Origin: Axinella damicornis
Taxonomy: Eukaryota; Porifera; Demospongiae; Axinellida; Axinellidae
Assembly (NCBI GenBank): GCA_963931865.1
Contig: OZ007512.1
Location: 1,316,509 to 1,380,508 of the forward strand
Direction of reading: 5' to 3'
DNA: 64,000 nt
The notes below the pieces were generated by a model, which worked only from the letters and a program-made list of their open reading frames with translations, had not been told where the DNA came from and made no database searches. Every line of letters begins with the position of its first letter. Position 1 is the stretch's first letter. Shown here one piece after another: positions 20,015 through 29,995 of this stretch. The position numbers and the translations under genes were made by a program.

Positions 20015-21861
20015 CCTGTTGTTATTGTCAGTGGAGACTTCGGTACAACCACTGGCACCGTCTATGCTGGGTTCATGCCGTCAACAAAGCCTCATGCTCC
20101 CTCCCTCAAGCCTGAACATCAGTTTGCGCAAACAATCATTAACTCCAAGCTGTGCACAGACATGAACTACACACTGTATTCCAACCAAACCCAAGAACAA
20201 TTATACCTCACGGTAGAAGAAACATCTCAGGATGAAGCGATGGCTTATTACAATAAGAAAAAAGATTTACAAGGTGACATTGTGCAATACCATTCGAATG
20301 AAAGGGTCAATGCTGAACTTCTCTTCACACCAGTCTTCATCACAGTCACCCTCCAGTCATGTCCGCCAGGATTCACTCTCTTGGGTGACCCCCCAGGTTG
20401 TGACAGCTACCCCGTGCTAACTGGGAAAGAGGTCAAGTGTGATTTCATTAATGGAACTGGTTACATCTCATGGAATGGTCCTATGTGGGTGAATATGGAC
20501 ACAAATTTCACAGATCAGATATTTGTTGCTCAGTACTGTTCATCTGAACACTGCCAAACCGGTGAAAAAATGGTGAGCCTTCAAGATGATCCGGATGCGC
20601 AGTGTGTGTTCAACCATGCTGGAAGACTGTGGTGGCTGCAAGGAGAACTACAGTCTGCCTCTCGGATCTTCCCACTGCATCTACTGTCCCAACAACAACT
20701 ACCTGGCACTCCTTATTTGGTTTGCAGCTGCAGGAGTCCTGCTGGTGTTCTTCATTGCCGCCTTCAACCTCACCGTCACTGAGGGAATGATCAATGGACT
20801 CATCTTCTATGAAAACATTGTTTGGGTCTATCGAGGCATTATGCTTCCTCAACCAACCGAGATGAATGTTGTGCAGTCATTTCTGAAAGTATTTGTGGCC
20901 TGGATTAATCTGGACTTTGGAATTCAAACATGCTTTTGTTGATGGTTTGACTGCATTCTGGAAAACTTGGCTCCAGTTTGTGTTTCCTATCTACACTGCT
21001 AGTCTATTCATCATTGGCTTGCGGAACTCGAAAGTGCTAGCAAGGCTATTTGGGGACAGGTCTGTTCCTGTTCTTGCTACTCTTTTGTTTCTGTCTTACA
21101 CAAAACTTCTACACACCATTACGACAGCAATAACGTTCCAGGAATTGACTAGCTACCCCAGTGGTGAAACACAGTATGTCTGGGCTGTCGATGGCCGTTT
21201 GGAGTATGGCCACTATCCTCACATCACCGTCATGCTAGCAGCATTAGCTTGTCTACTGTTGCTATGGTTACCCTATACACTGCTTCTGCTTCTAATGCAA
21301 TGGTTGAGGAAGACACCCAATTCCATGGTTTCAAGGTGGATCACGAGGTACAAAACGGTCTTCGATGCCTATTATGCTCCCTTGAAAGACAAGCACCACT
21401 ACTGGTTTGGAGTGCTACTGCTTGTTCTTGCATCGACAGCTAACATGAATCCTGCTATAAGCCTCTTTCTACTCCTGGGTCTTACGATTTTGCTTCTCTG
21501 CTACATGAACTACCAGCATGTCTACAAGAGTAAGTTGGTGCTGATTCTTGAGAGCTCATTCCTAATCAACCTCATAATCCTTGTTGGGGTGGTGCTGTAT
21601 TGCAGCAACAAGGAAGAAGGAAGTGTATACAAAATGCTTGCACTTTGTGTGTCAATGGCTGTTGTATTCGTTGAGTTTTGTGGAATCGCACTCTGGAGTT
21701 TACTTCAGATCTGCCTTAGATGCCGAAAGCAGAATGGGACGCTGGGAGAAAATGTTGGACAAGGCAGAAATGAGCAACAACAAAATTAAGTGATTGAGGA
21801 GAGTGATCAATATCGAGATTCAATCCTCACAAGCACACCACTGATACAGGATAAAGATTAA
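20015..21861 (+). pseudogene. Decayed beta-helix/polytopic receptor copy (C-terminal half)
   Basis: Homology to the 7676 gene begins mid-ectodomain (GTTTGTVYAGF) and runs through the Cys-rich module and all membrane spans. The frame breaks near 20627 (two bases lost in a TG run before GGCKENYSL) and near 20937 (one extra T after QTC). Seven residues are deleted in the span at about 21435. A TAA at 21787 replaces a CAA kept in the paralogue at 27783. The beta-helix part is absent. It belongs to a subfamily distinct from the 7676 gene and closest to the 27140 fragment. Confidence 0.85.
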
Positions 21862-23400
21862 TTAGGTGTACATTCATTCACTGTAACATTGTAATAGAAG
21901 TTTAATTTGACAATTGTTTGTGTAAGCTAAATTTACATCATATATGCTGCTTTTCAAGCTGGCTAATTAATTGACATGTGTAAGCTAATTTTACATGATA
22001 TATACAAATGTTGCGTCTGAATTCATTTCGTTTTGTACCATGCTTAGGGTGGAAGCAAGATTTACATCATTTGTTTGGTACATGCTAATATTGAGCTGTA
22101 TGGCTGCATGTCTGCAGGCCAGGCTTGCAGTAAACTACCTTTGCTAGAACACAATTGTCACAGTCGAGTTTGCTTTACTGCAGGAACCTCTAGAGAACAT
22201 GAATCTTGTGCAATTTTACCTCTGCACCAAGTAGATTCATTCATATCAAGTGTTTGTGTTGACGGGATGTTTGAGTGAGTGAATGAGTGAACTAATGGAT
22301 GGCTTAGAGATATCTACGTAGTGAAAGTTCCTAGCAGTTTTGGTAATGAACTGTATCGTATCCACTCACACATGCAACACAGGTAGCAAACATGCAGCCA
22401 GCTCTATTGAAGGACTTTTGTACCATTAGCTATTATAATTATGTCAGAGAGTAGCTAACAATTGCCCAAATCAGTCAACCACCAGAAAAGTTTCTCAATT
22501 TTCAAGTTCGAAAACTCCGGGCAAGCTCTACAATCATTATTCCAGTGCTTGAATGTGTTGAGAAAATGTGTTGCCTAGGGTCATGCATACTGCCATGTGT
22601 GGCCTGAGAAAATGTGTTGCCTAAGAGGGTCATGCAGACATGATCAGACTCTGAAAATCATCCATGAAGAGACCATTACCATATACAGCCACTAGTAATT
22701 GAACATGCAATTTGACTGGATTATGTTTCATGTCGAATATTTTGCCTTATCTGTTCACCATAGGCCGTTGCTGGAGACTAGTTACCAAAGACAGCAATGT
22801 ATAATATTATAATTATTGCCAGCTGTTGTTTTTCTGCTGAAGTCAATGGATATGACCTAAAGCAGGCCTAGCTACTTCAGAGTTTTATTAATGCAGCCTC
22901 ACAAAGTTCAGGGAGTGGAACATGTGAAATTCAGTTCACTTCAAGTTCATTTTTGATTTGATAACCCACATCTCCAATGCAGAAGGCAGGTCCTGGGTAA
23001 CCCATGGCAGTGCCGAAGGTCTGCATGCTGCCCCTTGATAGGCTACAAAAGTGGGCTAGTGTAAAAGCATTAGCAAGTGAAAGTCACGTGTTTTTGATGT
23101 CAAGAGCTTTGGCAGCACTAGTCTCATCCCCAGACCCCAAACAAGGTCTGGGAACGAGACTACTGCAGCACAAGCTAGTTTGTGTTTAGCAGCATCAAGC
23201 ACTGTACAATAGTCAAAGAGTAGCTATACTGTAACAGTAGCTACGCATGCATCGATGCATGTCACGTCATGTCCCTGCCAGTACCATTGGCATTCGTTCT
23301 CCAGCAACAGCCACAGCTTATGGTGCCTTAGTGATTTGTGACATAGCTAACTACGTTGGTGGAAAATAGACTAACTATTCAATATGTGCTGCATTCCTCT
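21862..23400. other. Spacer with duplicated 3' flank and dispersed repeat
   Basis: Bases 21866-22060 match 27860-28060 (the receptor 3' flank). Bases 22140-22420 carry the TAGCAGTTTTGGTAATGAAC repeat. A small element at 23127-23162 (CTCATCCCCAGACC to GGTCTGGGAACGAG) belongs to the GTTCCCAGGC family. No gene seen. Confidence 0.5.
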
Positions 23401-23512
23401 GATGTCATACTAATTGTATCATGCAACATGATGGATCAGCTGACCGATTGTAGGAAGCTATGACCACAAGTGTTGCATGGTTGAACAAACAGGGCCTGGT
23501 GTGTGACTATAA

Positions 23513-23518
23513 TATAAA
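23513..23518 (+). promoter_or_regulatory. TATA box of peptide gene B
   Basis: TATAAA lies about 95 bp upstream of the ATG inside the promoter block shared with paralogues A and C. Confidence 0.5.
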
Positions 23519-23609
23519 GACCCTAGACCTGCATGTGCTCAGCTGTTGTCTCCGTTGCACGTATCTCCCAGAAGCCACGATCTCCATTGTTCCATTTGTC
23601 AAGCAGAGA

Positions 23610-25286
23610 ATGGCATCCACTGCTGCCTTCATCCTTCTCTTCTATGGCAGCTGCTTGCTCGCCCTCTCAGCTGCGGCTCCACGTAAGATTGAGTCGGCCA
23701 ACAGGAATTACGGACGTAAGTGGATGGCATCATAGATATTATCTATGATGGCATGCACATGCACTTTGATGTGAGTGTGTGAATAATCTCATTTATACGC
23801 AGCTTCCCTTTACCAGAATGAAGACGGAGGAGAAGGTATGCCTTGCATGCAGTGAATTGCAGTTACGACAATTAATTCACATTGTTACCAGGGGCGCATG
23901 CATACATCATCTGGAACTAGTTCATGTACATGCGAGACGTCGACCTTCAGCATCTTAGATATATTCACAGCTTTATTAAATAAATGTGCTATTTCTACGA
24001 GTAGCTTCGCTCGCTTCGCTCGCTCAGGTACTTCCCCCTCGTTCGCCTACCTGAGAAATCAGGCGCCGTACAGCTCTCTGTGCAGAGCTGCTGCTCCTTG
24101 ATTGCGTCCGCTTCATGCTGCTGCCTCCGATTGCGTCCTCTTTAGCTGCTGCTCCCCGATAGCATCAACTACTGGTACCCGTTTGCGTGCGCTCAGCTGC
24201 TGCTCCCCGATTGCGTCGCTTTAGTTGCTGCTCTGCTGCCCTTTTGCGTCCGCTTTAACTGCTGTTCCCCGATTACGTTCTTCGCGGATCGAGTTCGAGG
24301 TTGAAGTACTAAGGTCGCCCATCACTAGTCTAGTGACACACACACACACACACACAGACACTCGTTAGAAAAGTAAAAATCTAAATAATTATATTGACGA
24401 TACCAGCATGTTCGAATTGGACCAGGTGCTATCTCTTCTGTAGCTGTAACTATGATGTAACTATAATGTAACTTTCCACAGTTTACTGCTACCAGTGGGA
24501 CGGCTGCGCACCCCCCGCCTTCCCCACCAGCTCAATACTGGAGTGCTGCAGTGTTGGGAAGTCATACGGTGTAAAGTATTCGCTCCGTTGCTTCCCATGG
24601 TACGTGAGTGTAGAGTCGGGATTTTTTTTTGTTTTTTTTTGGTGAAAACAAACAAACTTTAATGAAGGACAACAGGAGGGCTTCCTCAGTTTACATACAA
24701 TACGTACGGGGTGGTATATATGTAATAAATAAATAAATAAATAAAAGACTCTATTATATGGTCGGTATACCATTATGTACGCCCTGGATATATAAGAGCG
24801 GATACGCAATAGAATCTCTCCACCGCTTGCACATAGCTACCTGACATAGCTACGGGCAACATAATTATGACATGGCAACAGCTACGGGCAACATAATTAT
24901 GGCTAAACCAATCATCTTCAAGTGTTTTTCCTGACCAAGAAGACTCCTAGTGTGGCGAAAAAGCATCGTGAAAGTACCAAACCAGAAATTCGCCACACCG
25001 CCAAAATCTTCATTCTTCAGACGGCCGTGCTAGTTCAAAATTGTGGGACTCCCTCAGGACGGTTTTCGCACAAAACAGCAGAATTGTAGCTACTCCGAGC
25101 AGTGCACGACCCCACTACTTTCCCACCACTATAGTTGTAATACTTTTTGAGAAGAAGACTGTGTCCTCTGTTGAGGCGTTTCATTGTGTAGCATGGCAGG
25201 TTAATTATTCTGCCTGGTTGGAGTTTAGGGGAAGTCATTGCATGCTTTTGCATTTCTTTTTATACAGTACGCTTAAACTCCACTAG
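23610..25286 (+). CDS. Small secreted cysteine-rich peptide, paralogue B
   Basis: Exons are 23610-23715, 23803-23835, 24482-24599 and 25268-25286, totalling 276 nt (91 residues). All introns have GT/AG borders; the exon 1 donor GGAC|GTAAGT is intact. The signal peptide nearly matches copy A. The cysteine frame is C-x5-C-x12-CC-x13-C-x2-C (CYQWDGC, then ECC, GKSYG, CFPC), and the protein ends CTLKLH. Exon 4 uses the acceptor TTTTTATACAG, as in A and C. If exon 3 were terminal, the frame would run through a T-rich stretch before stopping, which looks less likely. Intron 2 holds a GC-rich tandem repeat. Function is unknown; the signal peptide and cysteine pattern suggest a disulphide-bonded secreted peptide. 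Confidence 0.62.
24085..24280. repeat. Imperfect tandem repeat in intron 2 of peptide gene B
   Basis: About six degenerate units of GCTGCTGCTCCCCGATTGCG with a CTTTA spacer. It is preceded at 24000-24030 by a TTCGCTCGCTTCGCTCGCTC run. The inserted segment is more GC-rich than the surrounding intron and is absent from paralogue A. Confidence 0.7.
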
Positions 25287-25522
25287 TAAGCCGGCAACTC
25301 CTTCATCAAGACAATAATGAACCTTCATTGCACCGTTAATAGTTAATAGCTGAACAATTGCTAGCTAGTTGTGATAAACATGTACGTGTTTGACTAGGTT
25401 AGGCAATACGGACAATGATTTTAGAAAATGTTTTGATTCAGTAGAGGACCAATTTTGTGAATGAAAGATGAAGGAGCTAAACCAGTCATGTCATTAGTAA
25501 CAGCTATAGCTATCTAGCTAGC

Positions 25523-26333
25523 CAGGGGCGGCGGCACGTATTTACAATTGGGTGGATTGGCGTAGTGGGATAACATCTTGACTGGTGGTGGATTGGCGTA
25601 GTGGGATAACATCTTGACTGGGAGCCCAGCTAGGCGGTGGTGCCGCAGGTTCGATCCCCAGAAGTGGAGTTTGTTTTTCTGGTGGGGTATATGTCTGTGT
25701 GTACGGCCTGTGTATGGGCTTTGGTGTGCACACAGCATTGCTAGCCTTCCGCCAGTTGAGCAGCGTTACTGAAGGGTTCAAGCCGTGTTGGAGGACTGGT
25801 CAAAGCGCTCACCTTGAAACCATCCTTTTACGTGGCACACGGTCCTCTTTCGGGAGACCTGTCAATGAGGAAGACCTGACCCTGGCATCCACCGAAGGCC
25901 AGGTGCCATATGAGAACATTTGAACATTTGAACATTTGTATCTACATATGCCTTGAGCTAACAGTGCAGATAGTGTTGTTTTCTATACTTTTTGTATGAG
26001 TTTTGTCCTGTACCTGTGGTTGACCCACAAAATTTCTTGACTCCAAAAAAAATAAATTGGGGGGGGGGGGGCAAGCCAGTGGGGTAGGCTACGCACGCTG
26101 CCGAAGGCACGCGAAAAAAATTTTCGCCTTCATTTTTCAGTTATCAGGATGGGCTCTCGTGGCACCTTCGTGCTTTGTACTGCGCGTTCCAGATGTATGA
26201 GGATCGATGCTGCGCCAGATCAGCAACTCGATTATTCGCGTACATCACAAGGTTAGCCGAGTCAGCCTAGTACTAAGTATAGGGCAGCCGTTGGTTGTTT
26301 AATAGCAGCTAGGAGTTGCCCCCCTTGCCCCCC

Positions 26334-26375
<42 letters not shown>

Positions 26376-26389
26376 TGCCGCCGCCCCTG
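25523..26389. mobile_element. hAT-like non-autonomous element with a nested SINE
   Basis: The ends are CAGGGGCGGCGGCACG and its exact inverse CGTGCCGCCGCCCCTG. CAGGG termini are typical of hAT elements. Both sides carry CTAGCTA. The paralogous stretch near 42415 (TTTAGCTATATATGTGCATG) lacks the element and serves as an empty site. The interior holds the SINE at 25551 and a long C tract (about 26325-26374). Confidence 0.65.
25551..26057 (+). mobile_element. tRNA-derived SINE
   Basis: The head contains a polymerase III A box (TGGCGTAGTGG) and a B box (GGTTCGATCCC) in tRNA-like spacing. Its first 40 or so bases are duplicated in tandem. The body ends in an A-rich tail (CCAAAAAAAATAAATTGG). AATTGG on both sides looks like a target-site duplication. 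Confidence 0.75.
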
Positions 26390-26617
26390 CTAGCTATACA
26401 TGCATGCATGTATGCATTGACACACGGTCAACGAGGGTGCATGCGTGAAACTGTTGCTCTGTACTTTTGTATTTCCAAACATGGGCCACTTCTCATGCAA
26501 AGATGTCTGAATTCATGACTTAGCTACGACCCTTCATAGTTAGCTATGACTTAATTGATGACACTTGTGGAACAGTGGCAGTGTGTCCATGGTTGACTCG
26601 ATATGACGATCAAGATC

Positions 26618-26681
26618 ATGGCTGATGTCGCTGGTCAGTACGTATGCAATTGCATACGTACTGACCAGCGACATCAGCCAT
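26618..26681. repeat. Perfect 64-bp palindrome
   Basis: Two 32-base arms meet at GCAA|TTGC without a spacer and without a mismatch (outer ends ATGGCTGATGTCGCTGG and its inverse). A second hairpin with 12-base arms (ATATGACTATGG) overlaps its right edge and extends to about 26709. Confidence 0.95.
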
Positions 26682-27139
26682 ATGACTATGGTTGCAGCCA
26701 TAGTCATATACTAGTAGGTTTGAGGAGGTAAGAAGGGTGTTGCTTGGAGTGCAACTAGGTACATTCAATGGCAAAATACATACCTGTAGTAGCAGCCAAC
26801 GCTTTCACACGTAGCTTGCTACCAGTCAGTACCAGAATATTCACATTTAGCAGCTTGGTAATAAACTGTGTCGTATCCGCTCGCACATGCAACACAGGAA
26901 GCAAACATGCAGCCAAAACAGAAGTTTGTATTGAAGTATGCATACATCTTGCATATACACTTCACCAAGTTTGACAGGTGTAGCTACAATGCTAAGTTTG
27001 GTGTAGCTGTAAATTGGTGTGTACAGAGTTTCATGGACCAATAATTATGATGTCCTGTGCGATGTTCTGCTGCTGGTGAACCAATTGTAAAGGCAGGAAA
27101 CCCAGGAAGTCCTTCTGTTTACAGCCATATCGATTCTCG

Positions 27140-27858
27140 TGAAACACAGTATAGCTATGTCTGGGCTGTTGATGGCCGATTGGAGTATGGCCACTACCCT
27201 CACATCACCGTCATGCTAGCAGCATTAGCTTGTCTACTGTTGCTGTGGCTGCCCTATACCCTGCTTCTGCTTGTAATGCAGTGGTTGAGGAAGACACCCA
27301 ATTTCATGCTTTCAAGGTGGATCACGAGGTACAAACCAGTCTTTGATGCCTATTATGCTCCTCTGAAAGACAAGCACCATTACTGGTTTGGAGTGTTACT
27401 GCTTGTTCGAGGTATTCTTCTGCTAGTTTTTTCATCAACGGCTAACGTGAATCCTGCTATAAGCCTCTTTCTACTCTTGGGTCTTACAATATTGCTTCTC
27501 TGCTACATGAACTACCAGCATGTCTACAAGAGTAAGTCGGTGATGATTCTTGAGAGCTCATTCCTAATCAACCTCATTCTCCTTGTTGGGGTGGTATTAC
27601 AGCACCGAAGAAGAAGGAAGTGTATACAAAATGCTTGCACTTTGTGTGTCAATGGCCGTTGTATTCATTGAGTTTTGTGGAATCGCACTCTGGAGTTTAC
27701 TTCAGATCTGCCTTAGATGCCGAAAGCAGAATGGGACGCAGGGAGAATATGTTGGACAAGGCAGAAATGAGCAACAACAAAATCAAGTGATTGAGGAGAG
27801 TGATCAATATCGAGATTCAATCCTCGACAGCACACCACTGATACAGGATAAAGACTAA
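27140..27858 (+). pseudogene. C-terminal fragment of a beta-helix/polytopic receptor
   Basis: Starts abruptly at ETQYSYVWAVDGRLEYGHYP and covers the last five or six membrane spans and the tail (IQDKD then TAA). The frame shifts near 27597 (VVLQHRR against YYSTEEEGSVY). It is the closest relative of the 20015 pseudogene and keeps the seven residues lost there. No ectodomain is present. Confidence 0.85.
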
Positions 27859-29104
27859 GTAGGTGTACGTCACTCACTGTAACATTGTAATAGAAGTTTA
27901 ATTTGACAATTATTTGTGTAAGCTAAATTTACATCACATAATTATGCGAATTTTCAAGCTGGCTAATTATTCGACATGTGTAAGCTGATTTTACATGATA
28001 CAAATGTACGCTGCGCCTGAATCCATTTCGTTTTGTACCATGCTTAAGCTTAGGGTGGAAGCAAAGATTTACATGCCTTGACATTGAGCTGCATGTGCAT
28101 GGCTGCATGTCTGCAGGCCATGTTGCCACGCATGGGAATGGGTCTCTCTAATTGCTGACTGGATTCTCGAGAACTGAGAACAACTAACTTTACAAATTGA
28201 AATTAAGTAGCTACAACCATGTGTTTGCAAATCACGCTGATGGCTATTAGCATGCTAGCGGTGTAGCTATGTGGGGCAGTAAGAATGAAACAAAAAAGCG
28301 GTACTGCATGCACGGTCGTCAGTCACTAGACAAGTCTGGAAAGATAGCTACCAGCTTGATGCATGTGTAGACGTGAGAGCGTTGGATTTTTAGCTGTAAT
28401 TCCACAAGTTGCACCTGGTGCCAACATACTGATCTGCGTACAGTATTGTTATGATCTTGTAGCTACTATTTTTCCCTCCATGCCAAGTTGATTCAGTATT
28501 AGAAAACCAATGCTTTGACCAGATGTTTACTATAGATGCATGAAGAGAATGAATGTTGGCTTGCAGTAGCTAAACTTCCTTTGCTAGAACACAATCTTCA
28601 CAGTCAAGTTTGCTTTACTGCATGAACCTCTAGAGAACATGCATGAATCTTGTGCTCTACACCAAACTGATTCATTCGTCAGGAAGTGGCTGTTTTGACA
28701 GGAAGTGGCTGTTTTGACAGGATGTTTGCTGTGTTTGAGTGAGTGAATGAGTGAACAAATGGATTGCTTAGTGGTAGCTAGCTACGCATAGTGAAAGTTC
28801 CTAGCAGTTTTGGTAATGAACTGTGTCATGTCCACTCACACATGCAACACAGGTAGCAAACATGCACCCAAAACAGCAGCTTGTATTGAAGGATTTTTGT
28901 ATATTACTAAAATCACTGCTACGTTGCAACTGCAGTCAACACAACTAGCTAGCTATCAGGTGCCATAAGCAAAAACTAGTGCAAGACTGAAACACATCAC
29001 CGCAAAATAAACCCACCAATTCTTCTGGAGTTGAGACGATAGCAGCTTTGAAGGTGTGGGTAGAATGCAAGCCTGAGACTGATAACACGCTGACCGATAG
29101 TTTG
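27859..29104. other. Spacer, duplicated relative to 21862-22420
   Basis: The receptor 3' flank is followed at 28560-28880 by the dispersed block with GTTTTGGTAATGAACTGTG and CCACTCACACATGCAACAC. No supported gene. Confidence 0.5.
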
Positions 29105-29292
29105 TTTTTTCTTCAGTTACGAAATTTCCCCAGATGGGCAGGATTGGCAGGAAGCAATTAATGCTTATTTCCTGGGAAGGGAAACCAGAAAGCCTGGATA
29201 AAAACCCTTCCTAGGTGCAACTGGTGGGACTCGAACCTGTAGCCTCTCACACCACAGTCGAGTGCTTCAACCACTTGGCCACACAGTCACAC
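29105..29292 (-). mobile_element. tRNA-derived SINE (Ser/Leu-like head)
   Basis: On the minus strand GTGGCCAAGTGGTTGAAGC is an A-box region of tRNA-Ser/Leu type and GGTTCGAGTCCC is a B box. AGGTG and CACCT could pair as an acceptor stem. The T-stem does not pair, so this is not a functional tRNA. A pyrimidine-rich body follows. Confidence 0.6.
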
Positions 29293-29401
29293 CTAGGGTT
29301 GGATTGCAGGAAGCTATGACCGCAAGGGGCAACTAGTAGCATCAGCTAGAGATGCATTGTCATGTCCCTGTTCCCGGGGCTCTCCGGACCATAATTTGTA
29401 T

Positions 29402-29533
29402 GGTCATGTGACTCAGTGGATATGGTCATGAGACTCAGTGGATATGGTCATGTGACTCAGTGGATATGGTCATGTGACTCAGTGGATATGGTCATGTGAC
29501 TCAGTGGATATGGTCATGTGACTCAGTGGCAGT
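29402..29533 (+). promoter_or_regulatory. Six tandem 22-bp E-box/AP-1 composite repeats
   Basis: The unit GGTCATGTGACTCAGTGGAT(AT) starts at 29402, 29424, 29446, 29468, 29490 and 29512. The second unit is altered (CATGAGAC). Downstream sequence to about 29625 matches the peptide gene A promoter and then diverges, so a promoter remains without its gene. Confidence 0.65.
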
Positions 29534-29995
29534 GATTGTCCAAAGGCCTGGGTGAGTTGTGACGTACATTGTTAGAGTGACTATTCGAAAAGAGCTGCAT
29601 TGTTCTGATGTCATAGTAATTCTCGTCAATGCTTGAAGGGGAGAGGTGGGATTCTTTTGTCTTTCCAGTGCTGTAAAGTTATGAGTTCCACCGCATAGCT
29701 AGCTAAAACATAGCTAAGTTGATTACACATGAAGCGAAAAGGGGAGTTTGATAAAGCAAAAATGTACACAAAACCGAGCAGAAGATGAACTTTCAGGTGA
29801 TGATCAACTGCCCCATCGATTGGTTAGTACAACAGGTCTCTGCTGTCGGAGTCTGAGTGAGTACATACCAACTCTGAAACACTTACATTCCAAGGACAGA
29901 TAACACCTGTGTACACTTATCGCTCAAGAGATGAACCAATCATAATTATGTAATCATGATGACATTCCAAAGTGTAAAATAGTTCAGTATTCAAC

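Noticed and set aside
27057..27139. GEPIVKAGNPGSPSV stretch as a collagen-like start for the receptor fragment
   Set aside because: Only one or two Gly-Pro-like triplets, no signal peptide, and homology to the family starts after it.
29210..29292. tRNA-Ser/Leu gene on the minus strand
   Set aside because: A and B boxes fit, but the T-stem does not pair and a SINE body follows.
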